From Ichthyophis bannanicus (lineage: Eukaryota > Chordata > Amphibia > Gymnophiona > Ichthyophiidae): a stretch of DNA of 64,000 nucleotides. A model generated the notes under the pieces. The model did no database searches and was not told the DNA's origin. It saw only the letters and a program-made list of their open reading frames with translations. Where the stretch lies: NCBI GenBank assembly GCA_033557465.1, contig CM066032.1, positions 57,572,955 through 57,636,954 of the forward strand, written 5' to 3'. Position numbers and translations under genes: made by a program. Positions 11,001-21,468 of the stretch are shown here, one piece after another (within the stretch, counting starts at the first letter, position 1; the number at the start of each line of letters is the position of its first letter).

Positions 11001-11760
11001 ACTCAAGGGCATTTGGGCTACTTTACTTTACATTATTACGAACCATCCGCTCTTTGGCGACTGTCAGCTTTCCCCTATTATCTAGTTTAAAAGCTGCTCC
11101 TTTTTCAAGGTTAATGCCAGCAGCCTGGTTCCATCCCGGTTAAAGTGAAGCCCATCCCTTTGGAAAAGCCCCTCCTTTCCCCAGAATGCTGCACAGTTCC
11201 TAACAAATCCAAAACTCTTACACCATCGTCTCATCCATGCATTGAGACTTCGGAGCTCTGCCAGCCTTTCGGGTCCTGTGGGTGGAAAAGGAAGCATTTC
11301 GGAGAATACTACCCTGGAAGTTCTGGATTTCAGCTTCCTACCTAAAAGCCTAAATTTAGCCTCCAGAACCTCCATACCACACATTCCTATGTCATTGGTA
11401 CTGACATCTACCAAGACAGCAAACTCCTCCCCAGCACTATTTAAGACCTTGTCTAGGTGGCGCGTGAGGTCCGCTACCTTCACACCAGGCAGGCATGTTA
11501 CCAGGCGATCCTCACGTCCACCAGCCACCCAGCTATCTACATGCCTAATGATCGAATCACCAACTTTAACGGCTGTCCTAACCCTTCCCTCATAGGCACG
11601 TGGCCCAGGAGAAACTTTCTCAGTGCGAGATGGTTTTACATCACCTGGAGGACAGGTCCTAGTTACAGGATCACTTCCTGCCACACTAGGGTGATGCTTT
11701 CCTGTCACGTGACCTCTCTCCTTCATGGCATCAGAGATACTGCCAGACTAAAGGTGGGAC
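10999..11760 (-). pseudogene. CR1-B ORF1 fragment (SGNH esterase part)
   Basis: The minus-strand frame 11726-11082 (214 aa) is a long, fairly intact copy of the CR1-B ORF1 C-terminal domain: VGDSIIRHVDSW (Ser nucleophile), a GTND-equivalent block here altered to VSTNDIG, and RDGLHFNRDG. The N-terminal Cys-rich part is lost where the sequence changes at 11760. The frame ends with EQLLN, like the other copies. Confidence 0.78.
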
Positions 11761-11761
11761 T

Positions 11762-12700
11762 TGTCAGACGGCTGCCTGGGTGATAATCTTCACAGTCTTG
11801 GCAAGTGCATATATCTATATGATTTGCAAGGTATTGTGGGCAATGTAGTTCATTCACACCAGACACAGCTGCTGACAATAATTTAGTTGTGCTCTTGGGT
11901 AAAGCCAATAAGATATTTATTTATGGGGTTATTTCTCCCAACACAGATATGCTTGGTAGCACATAAATTAGGTAACTTGCTTTCAGTGTTAACTTGGAAA
12001 AACAAAGTCAAAATCAGGAAAACAACAAATGAAAAGCCACAAAGCAAGAAACAAACTGTTCTTTTCAGGTTAACTTCTGATTACTTCCCACATAGATACA
12101 GAAGTGATTCTCTCCTAGCTCACAAGCAATTAGGTAAGGCTTAATTGCTAGCAGTTATCCAGCTGAAACCCCTTAGCTGGCTTGCTTTCTACTGTGTGGG
12201 TCAAAACCTGCTTCAGGAGCTTTTCTGAGTAGATTAAAGAACAAATTTGTATTTCTTTGTGATGGTTGCTGTACTTTATAACAGAAAGTTACCAACGGAG
12301 TTTAGATAGAGAGCAGTCCATATAAACAGGATCCTCATCTGCTATTATTCCCCCTTGTTCAACAAGCATGGGTTCAATATCATGGATTGGCACAGATGAA
12401 TCTCTCAATGGAGCATTTTCAGGAGAATACTTGTTTCCCTGCTGTCTTTCAAGGTTATAGCTAGGGCATAGATCAGTGTTCATACCTGAGCTTCCATTGC
12501 TGCTAGAGTTCCTCTCTATATAGCCTGGCCAATATGTAGTCCAGTTCTTATGTCCAGCCTTCCAATCCAGATCCCTGGACACTGGATCTCTCTTCACATA
12601 CCTTCTGGCACAGGTCTTAGGGTCCCTTCCACGTGCAGCCATCTCCCTCACAGGTAGCCTCTGGTGATTCCTAGCTCTGCAGCACCATTCCAGTGTGCAT
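11762..12700 (-). mobile_element. LTR-like block related to G1/G2 LTRs (third family, solo or truncated)
   Basis: Begins 'tgtcagacgg' right after CR1-B sequence. Like the G1 LTR (17341) it starts TGTCA, has a 'gtgggcaatgtagttc' block matching G1's 'gggtgttgtagtccc', and then an A/T-rich 'atttatttatgggg' block where G1 has 'gattttatttcccc'. A minus-strand frame (12819-12289) ends in an acidic stretch with VYMDCSLS, resembling the end of the G1 ORF (EQMDCTLS). No internal region or partner LTR is visible and the right edge is uncertain. Homology is inferred from these short matches. Confidence 0.45.
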
Positions 12701-13689
12701 ATAGGCGACTGCCTATGCTGTGCGTTCTGGGGTTTGGGTGCCTGCATAATCATCCATGCGTCCCCCCAACTCATACATACTGTTGTGGAACATGGGCATG
12801 CCATAGGGGAACTGTCCATTGGAGTGGGGAACCCTGCTATATCCTATCTCAAGGTGTGAACATGCACCTTGTATGCTGCAGGAGCGGGGACCCTTCAGAG
12901 ATTCATATACTTTCTTCTGGCCTTTATTGGGGGTGTCTGTTTAAGTTTTCCCATTGCTGTCACCATTACCCAGCTTGGTCATCTTTTGTGCTACAATCAA
13001 GGGGGTTTAGCTGCCCTACCCAACACACTAGTCCTGAGAACAGTACAGGCATGGATATGGTACGCAAGGCTGATGGGGGTCACTCCCTAGGGTGGTAAAC
13101 ACTGTCGGACGCCAGACCTGCAGCACACAACACAGACATCAGAATGATTGTTATGGTGGAGCTCAATCATCAACATGTGTTTTGCGTATAAATTGATATC
13201 TGCCAGTTTTCATAGGAGACGTTTGATAGCTGTGTACCATATACCCAGGTGTAGGGTAGCATCGCTAAGGTATGCAACTGCTCATATTGGGAGATACAGG
13301 CAGGGCCCAATGTCCTGCCTCTCACGTAGGCATTGTCCAATGGGGCCTGTGGGTGTGTGTGTGGGTGTGTCGGGCCCTGTTGGCTGCTACTTTACAGCAG
13401 GGTTTCCCACATCAGGTCATGGTGTTGCATACACTGTTCTGGTTTTATGCTACCCCTCATGTATATGCATGTGCTACATCAGCATACCATGGGGGTGGTG
13501 CATAGATATGCAGCACACTCATTTGTATTAGATGCAGCATGGAGCCAGAATGTTGTGTGGTCCTCCAGGACTGCATTTGTGAGACTCTGCTCTACGTAAT
13601 ACCCGTGTTCATGGTGTGTGTGCTTGGGGTGGTAAAACATAGGCATATTACCAGTGCGTATGTCCTCACTATCAAGGTTTAGTTATGGG

Positions 13690-13800
13690 AAATATATGTG
13701 ACCAGGATTGGCAGTAGCCCCAGCTGGGCTTTGAACCTGTGACCTTTCTGTTCTTGCACACACTGTCAGAATGCACTGCACCACCGTGTTGACACAGCTT
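13690..13800 (-). repeat. tRNA-like (SINE head) module, unit 1
   Basis: On the minus strand 'ggtcacaggttcaaagccc' (13728-13746) is a B-box match. Upstream, 'gtggtgcagtgcattctgac' (13766-13785) resembles an A box. Similar spacing is found in the second module at 14155-14245. No full cloverleaf is evident. Confidence 0.45.
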
Positions 13801-14154
13801 GCCTACATTCCCTGGAAATTCCATGAATGTACATACAACAGGGCCTGTCTGTTGCAGTGGACGCTGCCAGCCTGCACATGGCTAGGCCACTGTCTTCTGT
13901 GGCTGGCAGCCACTGCCCCCTCCACCACCTGTACCCTTCCACCAACATGCTGGCATGTCCTTATATGTCATAAAACATATAACATGATTGAGTTGTGGCA
14001 CTAGAGGACTGCATTTGGGGGACTCGGCTGTGGGTAATGCCCATTGTCATGGTGTGTGAGCAGTGTCAGCTAAAATATGGGTGATTGAACCATGCTTATG
14101 TTCTCTGCAATAAAGGGGGGTCTTCAATATCTCGGTTTAGTGGTGGGTAAAAGA

Positions 14155-14245
14155 TGGGGACTGGGCTGGCAGGTGCCCGAGCTGGGATTTGAACCTGTGA
14201 CTCTCTGTTTCTAGACATGCTGGTTCTGTCCACTGCACCACACTG
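14155..14245 (-). repeat. tRNA-like (SINE head) module, unit 2
   Basis: On the minus strand 'gtggtgcagtggacagaac' (A-box-like) is followed by 'cacaggttcaaatcccag' (B box). It corresponds to the module at 13690-13800 and is better preserved. It is probably the head of an old SINE inside the 440-bp repeat. Confidence 0.5.
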
Positions 14246-14699
14246 TGACCACAGACACTGTGCTGTCCCTGGAGATAGGAAACCTGAACGCAAGAGTTGG
14301 AAACCCTGCTCTGCACATTATTACTGTGGGCTCATTCACCTTGCCTGGAGACAAACGTGCACATACACCCCACAAAGGACTGCCAGATATAGGGGAACAC
14401 ATATAATCAAGCTGGGCAACAATGCTATTAATGGGCAAACCTTACGGGAACTCCCAGGTAAACTCCAATAATAGGAAATGATTTTTGGTGGGGTCTCCAC
14501 TGCATAGACCCTTCAAAGATTCATTCCTCTTTTGTGGAGCTTTCCTGGGCGTGTTTTTTATTTTTTCCCATTGCTAGCACTGTTCCCCATCTGACTTATC
14601 ATTTTAATAATTTTTGTTGTGGTCATTTTCTACTTTTAATTGCACTTTTGTTCTGTGCACATGTATCACACTGCTGACGTTTTGCGGGTTTCCCCGGTT

Positions 14700-15067
14700 T
14701 TGCTGTACATTGCTGACGGAAATGGTTTCTCTTCCCTTTAACTGCCTCTACCGCGAGTGTTTCACTCGCGCTATTTTTTACTTGTAAATTCGGGCCCGAT
14801 AATGTGCGGGGAGCCTCTCCCCTCCCCTTCCCCGCCCATTGCCCCCGTCTCTCCGCCCCTCGGGAGCCTTCCTCCGCCCTCCGTTAGCCGTTCCACGCCT
14901 CTATCGGACATTTGCGGGCCCGTACTTGCGCGGGGCCCGTTAGTGTGCCGCGCACGTGTGCGGGGGTTCGTCGCACGTTTGCGGGGCGCTTAAGAGCACT
15001 TAAGTGCTGCTTTTAGTGCGCTATTATGCGGCGCGCAAATTAGCGGTTTTTAGTAAACATGCCCCTT
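14700..15067. other. GC-rich block ending in a possible terminal motif
   Basis: A CpG-rich stretch (about 14780-15000) with no convincing gene. It ends 'tttagtaaacatgccccttag' (15049-15068). The reverse of this motif, 'ttaagaggcatgtttactaa', begins another repeat at 27991-28010, so it may be the terminal inverted repeat of a DNA transposon. Confidence 0.4.
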
Positions 15068-15159
15068 AGAGTTTTATTTCTGCAGTGTTGTTGTACATTC
15101 CAAGTTTGGCTTTTGGGATTCTCATTTTAATTATTGTCTTGCTATTTCTAAATTTACCT

Positions 15160-15955
15160 TATGATCGGGAACCATTGCTGATGATACTACATTACTGGCT
15201 GAAAGTGAAGATGATCTGAAACATTTGCTTCTCACAATCAAAGAACATAGTCTCAAAATGGGCCTGCACCTTAATGTAAAGAAGACAAAGATCATGACAA
15301 CTGGCATAATCAACAGGTTCATCATTGAAGGAGAAGAAATTGAAATCGTGAACAACTTTAACCTATTTGGATCAACTATCAATAAAGAAGCAACAAGCAG
15401 TCAAGAAATCAGACGATGCATTGCTCTTGGCAGAATGGCTATGAAAGACCTAGATAAGATTCTCAAGAGCAGAGATGTCTCTCTCCATACAAAGATTTGA
15501 CTTGTTCAAGCCATGATATTTTCAATAACATCATATGGATGTGAAAGCTGGACAGTGAAAAAGACAGACAGGAAGAAAATTGATGCCTTTGAATTATGGT
15601 GCTGGTGGCGAATACTGTGTATACCATGGACTGCCCGAAGAACAAACCAGTCGGTACTAGGGGAGATCAAATCTAAGCTTTATTTAGAAGCTCATATGAC
15701 AAGACTTCGACTTTCATACTTTGGACACATCATGCGAAGAGAGAGATCATTAGAGAAAGACATCATGCTTGGCAAGATAGAAGGTCAATGCAAAAGAGGA
15801 AGGCCAGCAATGAGATGGATCAATACAATAACAGCAGCTACGGGTACCAGTCTGTCAACAATGAGCCGCCTGACTGAAGACCGAACACAATTTAGGATAG
15901 CTATCCAGAGGGTCGTCATGAGTCGACTCCGACTCGACGGCACTTAACAACAATT
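15160..15955 (+). pseudogene. RTE/BovB-type LINE, 5'-truncated C-terminal RT region
   Basis: Frames 15225-15500 and 15513-15947, separated by one TGA at 15498-15500, encode the end of the RT domain (a DDTTLL-type motif just upstream, then VKKTKIMTTG) and the C-terminal domain with SYGCESWTVKK, IDAFELWCWWRIL, PWTARRTNQSVL, YFGHIMRRE, LEKDIMLGKIEG and KRGRPAMRW. These blocks in this order are characteristic of the RTE clade, BovB in particular. The 3' end 'catgagtcgactccgactcg' is also RTE-like. The endonuclease and most of the RT are missing, as usual for 5'-truncated copies. Confidence 0.85.
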
Positions 15956-15989
15956 TCTAAATTGTGATCCCTTGTTCTTTGTTTGGTGC

Positions 15990-16334
15990 CGGACTATGTT
16001 CTGTAAGTGTAATCGAGCTGGGGTATTCTATTTATGTAGTTTCTATGTGACGCAGTGCCACTTGTTCTCTTTCCCCAGTAGGAGATGTATTGGTATTCTC
16101 TGAGATGTATTGGTTTAATATTTGCAGCGTTGCCTTTTGTTAGGTAGGGTTTGGTGTTTTGTGAGTCCTGTAAGGCCTCTTGCAAAAGATCAAATATTGC
16201 ACCTTGTAACTTCGTTGTAGGATCGTCCACAACTGGTGTGTAATACTTAAGATCAGACAATTGTCATTCAACTTCTTGCAAATACTGTGCGTTGTCCTAC
16301 AGAACGTTTTTTGAAGAATCTTACTTATATCCAT
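15990..16334 (-). pseudogene. Penelope-like element RT N-terminal fragment
   Basis: Minus-strand frame 16260-15994 contains SDLKYYTPVVDDPTTKLQ and FDLLQEALQD, resembling the region before the RT fingers of Penelope-like elements (a 'tYxxLxxDPT' block). It is short and interrupted. It points away from the Penelope-type piece on the plus strand at 16300-16700. The assignment is by recalled motif, so moderate. Confidence 0.45.
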
Positions 16335-16700
16335 CAGTATGGTTTATACACCTTAGAATGTGATTTTGCTTCATTGGTGATATTTTTTGTACATGGTTAA
16401 GTACTTATGACAGTCTTTTGCAGTTCACTGAATGGCTCAGTCAGCAAGACGTTAATTTAAAATTTACTATGGTATAATCACAAATGCGTATTTCATTTTT
16501 GGATGCTCTGATTATTCAAGAGAACAGAAGTTTACATATGTCTTTGTATAGAAAGCCTGTTGATTGTAACCAGATGTTGCACTTTGAAAGTCATTGCACT
16601 TTTAAATTAAAGCGAGATCTGCCAATTGGACAATTTTTAAGAATTTGACGGATTTGTTCTTCTGATGCAGTCTTTTCTTATCAAGCTAGGACATTAATGG
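16300..16700 (+). pseudogene. Penelope-like element RT C-terminal fragment
   Basis: A plus-strand reading with several stops gives IGDIF (a decayed catalytic Y-x-DD block), LLQFTEWLSQQ, then ISFLDALIIQENRSLHMSLYRKPVDCNQML, HFESHC and LPIGQFLRI*RICSSDA (quoted as seen, in short blocks). The run 'SFLD ... KP.D.N ... G.FLR..RIC' is diagnostic for Penelope-like RTs. The GIY-YIG endonuclease expected downstream is absent. The piece ends at a 16-bp inverted repeat at 16686-16725. Confidence 0.72.
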
Positions 16701-16725
16701 ATAAATGAATCCATTAATGTCCTAG
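16686..16725. repeat. Perfect 16-bp inverted repeat at a Penelope/CR1 junction
   Basis: 'ctaggacattaatgga' at 16686-16701 is exactly complementary to 'tccattaatgtcctag' at 16710-16725, with an 8-nt loop. The left arm belongs to the Penelope reading frame. The right arm starts non-Penelope sequence. Confidence 0.85.
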
Positions 16726-16739
16726 TTTCCACAAACGAT

Positions 16740-17340
16740 CAAATAGCCCAGGAACAAATGGATCACGTGGGCTCTGGTAGGTTGCGACCTGTAACGCAGA
16801 GACACCCCCTACACATCAAGTGATATCCCTGCATAATGCCTTCTCTGCATTGGATAATGAGGGTGTCCAATCAATGGAAAATGAAATGCCCTTAAATGAT
16901 AGACTTTATATCAAATCTACTGATAATGTACCTAACAGGAAGAAAAATCACAAAACAGAAAACTACTACTCATTGGAGATTCCATTTTCAGAGGCATCAA
17001 ATTGAGAATACAGCTCAAAGGACAGAGGATGGTCAAATGACTCCCAGGCTCTTCAGAAAGCAGGAATACAAACCAAATTGTTGGTATAATTAGTGCAGAA
17101 AGTCAGCACTCCAAAACTGATATTGTCATCCACTTGGTTACAAATGACCTGGCTAGAAACAATGTTTCTGCAGTTCAAAGGGACTTCTAGACTCTGGGAG
17201 AGAAACCCAAGTCCATTGCTAACACCATAGCATTCTCAGAAGTTCTACCTGTTCATGGTAAGGGGCAGAAAGGCTGCATCGCATAAACCACTTTAATACA
17301 TAGCTCCAAACCTGGTGCAAACAAGGATTTAGATATATAG
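16740..17340 (+). pseudogene. CR1-C ORF1 5' portion (esterase-type), cut by G1
   Basis: Plus-strand remnants of an ORF1 in several frames. At about 17100-17280 one reads IVIHLVTNDLARNNVSAVQRDF, then SIANTIAFSEVLPVHGKGQK, matching the SGNH 'HVGTND' and following blocks seen intact in CR1-A ORF1. Upstream are poorly conserved hydrophilic sequences. The gene is interrupted at 17340 by LTR element G1 and resumes at 23077. Non-functional through stops and frameshifts. Confidence 0.72.
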
Positions 17341-18609
17341 TGTCACCAGTAACCCTCCCCAGAGGCAAAAGCATGGGGGTAGGTCAGCCTGGGCGTGTCC
17401 AAACCTAGCAAGTAGGGAGTGCAGTTGGTCCTGCACTGCCTTCTGGGTGTTGTAGTCCCTCTTACTAAGCCAGGAATGAGTTGTAGTCGAGTGGAATTAG
17501 GCAAAAGACAGGATTTTATTTCCCCTTCCGGGTGGATTCATTTGCAAGAAAAACAAGAACAAAAATGACCATACTTCTGGTACAGAAATGAAATGAAACA
17601 GGAACAGAAACAGCTTCTATATCTTCAGCTCTTATAAACACTTAGTAGAAGAAAAACGTAGCAGCAGCAGTCCCTTTTAACAAAGGCAAACTCTCTTGCT
17701 TTCAATGCTGTTTTACCAAAACTCTTAACAGCTATTCTAGCATAGAGACGTGACATGGTCTACTACAGACAGCGTACAATCCATTTGTTCTTCTGGGGTT
17801 TGTTCCATAAGAAATTCTGTTTGCATTTCTTCACACTCACCCCCAGCTAAGTATTCTTGTGGATTATTATACGTCCCTCCAAAGAGCAGTCTCTCTTCAC
17901 TGCCTCGAGACTTCCCTTCCCCCTTTGCTACAGAGCAGGGTGGAAGATTACCATATATACTGGAGTTTGCTATAGAAGAGCCCCACAAACTCTGGCAGTC
18001 ACAGGGAAAACTTTTACATTCAGTTTCTCTTCTATCAGGTTTATACAGCCTACCTTCCGGCTTTCTCAAACAGGAATCTCTCAGCACAGCTGGGTCAATA
18101 AGGCTTTCACAGCACGGCTGCGTTCTCCTGCCTTTTACCTTTTGCTTTCTCTCTGACATATAAATGTCCTTGGGCCAGGGCATCTCTGCTTCTCTGGACC
18201 TGCAGCTTTCAACTTGGACACTTTCCTCTGGTCCCTTTCTCCAACTGGTTCCCCAACCAGTCCTACGACCAAGGCTTCCTTCAGTCCTGCAGCTGGGTCT
18301 CTCATCAACTCTCCTGCTGAGACTCCTGATTCTCCTTCCTGTGCTTCTCCCCCTATCTTCAGGTGAGTAATTTTTATGTGCGTGTGTCCTAGGGCTTAAC
18401 TGCACCCCGCCCTCTTCCAACTGCCTCTCATTACACCCTGAGCTCGGGGCTTGTTTGCAGTTTGGGCATGTTCTCTCCCCTCGTGACACTCCTTGTTTAC
18501 GTTGCTCATGGCAACCCTGGGCCATGTGCTTTTCTATGCTGTCAGTTTCAGACAGACTTTCTTCAGCTTCACCCAGATCCATGGCTTCTGAAGGATCCAC
18601 TACATTACA
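17341..18609 (-). repeat. G1 3' LTR, containing the ORF tail
   Basis: 1269 bp, TGTCACC at 17341 to CTACATTACA at 18609 (plus-strand view). It matches 21821-23076 closely except for small indels, such as a 13-bp difference near 17850 and T-run changes. The integrase ORF continues in it from 18609 down to 17737. The start of the block (about 17500-17520) has the LTR's A/T-rich 'gattttatttcccc'. Confidence 0.88.
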
Positions 18610-19578
18610 TATCCCCCCCCTTAAAATATTACGGGCTGCTGACCTTTTCAGACAGCATGTAATTTCTGCTTGGGTACTCATGTGTTTCTCCATACTGACT
18701 ATACTAACTATTGCTGACCTTTCTTGCCATGGCTTCAGGACATTCAGGTGGTATACCTGGCGGTACCCCCTATCATTCTCCACAGCATACGAGATGGGCC
18801 CTACCCTCTCTACCATGGTGCAAGGTCCTTTCCATTGGGATTCAAATTTGGGTCCCGGGTCAGCTACTTGGACTATTACCTTGTCCCCTACAGCCAATTG
18901 TCTAGGTTTTGTCCCTCTATCATAATAGCGTTTTTGATGCTGCTGGCTGGTCTGTAAATTTTCCACTGATGTTTGTGACGTCGTTTCTAGGCGACTCCTC
19001 AAGTCTTTTAGAAACTGAGGTACCCCAACTTCCTGTATCTCTGGCTCTACCCACTGCTCCCGCAGGATATCTAAAATCCCCCTCGGGGCCCGGCCAAATA
19101 AAAGTTCATAGGGTGATGCCCCCAAGGACGCTTGTATGCGTTCCCGACATGCATACAGCACAAATGGGAGTAGAGTGTCCCACTCAGACATCTCTCCATT
19201 TAGGCCTCTTCTTAACATTTGTTTTATGGACTGATTCATCTGCTCTACCAGTCCGTTGGACTGCGGATGATATGCAGCTGTCCTTATGTGATGTATGCCA
19301 AAAGCATCCCACACCATAGCTAAGTGCTTTGACATAAAGTTACTCCCCTGATCGGTGAGTACCTCTTGGGGAAAACCAACCTCACAAAATAATTTTACTA
19401 ACTCAAGGGCTATAATTCTGGCTGAGGTATTTCTTAATGGTATTGCCCAGGGGAAACGCGTAGCCTGGTCTACTACCACTAAAATGTATTGAAAGCCCCT
19501 CGGTGTCCTAACCAGGGGTCCCACGATGTCCATCGCTATACGGTGAATTGGCATCGATATGGTGGGCGTGGGTATCAT
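17737..19578 (-). CDS. G1 integrase with long LTR-encoded C-terminal tail
   Basis: 613 aa, minus strand. Residues 1-200 are the retroviral integrase core: IAMDIVGPL (first Asp), LTDQGSNF (second Asp), HPQSNGLVEQMNQS (Glu). A chromatin/DNA-binding C-terminal block with WKGPC follows near residue 245. At the polypurine tract (18610-18625) the frame encodes ARNILRGGIC and then enters the LTR. The last 290 residues are hydrophilic, rich in Ser, Arg, Glu and Cys, and end in an acidic stretch with EEMQTEF and MDCTLS. The zinc HHCC domain lies just upstream (19579-19900) in a broken frame. No RT follows, unlike known Gmr1-type elements, which carry RT after integrase. Confidence 0.78.
   Translation of the reverse strand: MIPTPTISMPIHRIAMDIVGPLVRTPRGFQYILVVVDQATRFPWAIPLRNTSARIIALELVKLFCEVGFPQEVLTDQGSNFMSKHLAMVWDAFGIHHIRTAAYHPQSNGLVEQMNQSIKQMLRRGLNGEMSEWDTLLPFVLYACRERIQASLGASPYELLFGRAPRGILDILREQWVEPEIQEVGVPQFLKDLRSRLETTSQTSVENLQTSQQHQKRYYDRGTKPRQLAVGDKVIVQVADPGPKFESQWKGPCTMVERVGPISYAVENDRGYRQVYHLNVLKPWQERSAIVSIVSMEKHMSTQAEITCCLKRSAARNILRGGICNVVDPSEAMDLGEAEESLSETDSIEKHMAQGCHEQRKQGVSRGERTCPNCKQAPSSGCNERQLEEGGVQLSPRTHAHKNYSPEDRGRSTGRRIRSLSRRVDERPSCRTEGSLGRRTGWGTSWRKGPEESVQVESCRSREAEMPWPKDIYMSERKQKVKGRRTQPCCESLIDPAVLRDSCLRKPEGRLYKPDRRETECKSFPCDCQSLWGSSIANSSIYGNLPPCSVAKGEGKSRGSEERLLFGGTYNNPQEYLAGGECEEMQTEFLMEQTPEEQMDCTLSVVDHVTSLC
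18610..18630 (-). promoter_or_regulatory. G1 polypurine tract
   Basis: On the minus strand the bases before the 3' LTR read 'ttttaaggggggggata', the purine run that primes plus-strand DNA synthesis. It lies inside the reading frame and codes for ILRGGI. Confidence 0.8.
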
Positions 19579-19898
19579 TGGTACGGCCTTGGGTTTTATG
19601 GCGGTAGCCCTCTGACAAGTGGGACAGGATTCACAATATTTTGTTGTCTCTTTAAAGACTCCTGGCCATTAGAAATGGGCCAGTATTTGATCTAATGTGC
19701 CCTGAATCCCTTTATGACTACCCACTGGGTGATCGTGTGCCAACCATAGAACTACAGCCTTAAATGTTGTTGGCACCACCAATTGTTTCCTCACGGCTCC
19801 GGTACGTGGGTCACTGCTTTCCCTATACAGGACTTCCTTCTCCAAGAAAAACCTGGGAAGCGTGTTTCTATTTTCTTGGGCCCATTCAAACGCTCGCT

Positions 19899-21468
19899 TT
19901 AAAGCGGGGTCGGCCTGCTGTTCCTTAAGGAAGGAAACTTTTGGACCAGCTCTGCAGGTACCCAGGGCAACCCTTCCCCGGCTTCAAGCTCAGCCCTCCC
20001 TTGGGTCCTGCGACGCCTCTCTTGATGCCTCTCGGCCTTCTCCTTTCTACTCTTTTTGGCAGGGGCATGGATCAGATCCTCCTGGATGAGAAGGGCACTT
20101 GACACTTCCTCCTCTAATCCCTCCTCTCGCTCCGGGGACTCTTCTCTATCCTCGGGCCTCTCTATCCTTTCTGGTGACACCTCCCTGACCCCTGAGGTTC
20201 CGGCCTGGGACCGGGTAGATACTAGGCCTGTCCTAGTATTCAGACCCTTTACCATCCCTTTACAGAATGGAGGCCAGTCTCTACCTAGGATGATATCATG
20301 GGGTAGCTTTGGAACTATGGCTACCCGCACCTCCTTTTCTGTGCCTAGCCCTCTCACGGACAGTCTATATCGGGGATAATACAAAGATGCCCCATGCACG
20401 CATCGTATTCTTACTTGCCCTTCTGCTTGACTCAGTGCTGATTGCAGGTGACCTTCAATGGCCTGCCAGAGCCTGCGCGAGACCATGCTCTGGTCAGCAC
20501 CCGAGTCAAGCAGTGCCAGAGCTTCTATGCCCTCTACTTGTACTCTTAGAAGAAACCCTTCCTGTATCCGCTTTTCACCACCAGATACCAGGACTGTTCG
20601 CTCCCTGCAGTCTTTACGGAAATGCCCTGCCTTGCCACAGCTATAGCATTTTCCTTTGCATACAGGTAAAACATCATCATTAGGTACTTTAACCTTTTGG
20701 TACTTTTCTGCTTTACCAAAGTTTTCAATACCAGCTACTTTTAAAACACCTGCTCTTGAGGTGCCAGCCATTTCAGCCTCAAAGTATCTCTCAGTGAGAT
20801 TGGCTGCCTCTTCAGTAGTCTGGCAACTTTGTAGAGTCAGAAAAGCCTTCACTTCTGGAGGTACAGCTTTCATGAATTGCTCCATGACGATTGTGTCCAA
20901 CACTGACCCGAGAGTCCTCCTCTCTGGAGCAAGCCATTTCCAGGCTAATCCCTTCAGCCGTTGGAATAAAGCTTTGGGAGTCTCCCTAGGCTTTATCCTT
21001 GCCTCCCTGAACATGCGCTTATAATGCATTGGTGTTAACCCCAGCCTATCTTTTACAGCCTTTTTTACTTCCATGTAATCTGAAGCAAGTGCAGCAGGCA
21101 TTGTCTTTATAGGCTGCTAGAGCTTCCCCAGTGAGTGACATTGCAAAGCGTACAGCCCACTGCTCTTCAGGCCATTTAACCACCTCTGCTATCCGCTCAA
21201 AAGCCTCAATAAAATCGTCCAGATTATCATGGGTGGTTAACTGTCCCAATGTAAGTGCATTATAACTTTGAAGTCCTACCCCCTTGACCATCGAGGGAAT
21301 AGTTCCTTCCACGTCCTGTGGTCTTTTTAGCACAGCCTCCAACAGTTCCATAAGTGGCTTCTGCTGCTCCCTTAGTGCTGCAGCACTCTGCTCCTGTGTG
21401 TAACGCGCCAGCTCCATTTGTTTCTCCCACTGGACCTTCATCCACTGCATGACATCCTGGGGATCCAT
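19899..21468 (-). pseudogene. G1 Gag-protease, one frameshift
   Basis: Minus-strand frames 21468-21046 (140 aa) and 21101-19899 (400 aa). The first has a Gln/Glu-rich N-terminus and the start of capsid (DDFIEAFERIAE, LTGEALAAY). The second has a SCAN-like part (KALFQRLKGLAWKWLAPE, TIVMEQFMKAVPPEVKAFL), a CCHC knuckle (CYSCGKAGHFRKDC) and a retropepsin motif LLDSGADQS. The SCAN domain of vertebrate zinc-finger proteins is known to derive from Gag of Gmr1-like Gypsy elements, which supports the assignment. A frameshift near 21050-21100 separates the parts, and another near 19900 separates them from integrase. Confidence 0.82.

Larger units (their letters stand above)
12770..14640. repeat. Diverged direct repeats with tRNA-like modules
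   Basis: Two related segments. The block at about 12888-12965 ('acccttcagagattcat' ... 'cccattgctgtcac') recurs at 14508-14582 ('acccttcaaagattcat' ... 'cccattgctagcac'). Between them a unit of about 440 bp repeats: 'ggactgcatttg' at 13569 and 14007, each followed by 'catggtgtgtg', a tRNA-like module and 'ccctgga'. Open frames here are short and not conserved between units, so I read the region as a non-coding repeat, origin unknown. Confidence 0.55.

Noticed and set aside
12289..12819. 176-aa minus-strand ORF as a host gene
   Set aside because: No recognisable fold. Its acidic end resembles the G1 LTR-encoded tail, and it lies in an LTR-like block.
13690..14245. Functional tRNA genes on the minus strand
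   Set aside because: Only A- and B-box-like words are present; no complete cloverleaf or anticodon arm.
14757..14993. GC-rich ORF and possible CpG-island first exon
   Set aside because: Low-complexity Pro/Ser/Arg translation, no splice donor or downstream exons, and the block ends in a repeat-type terminal motif.
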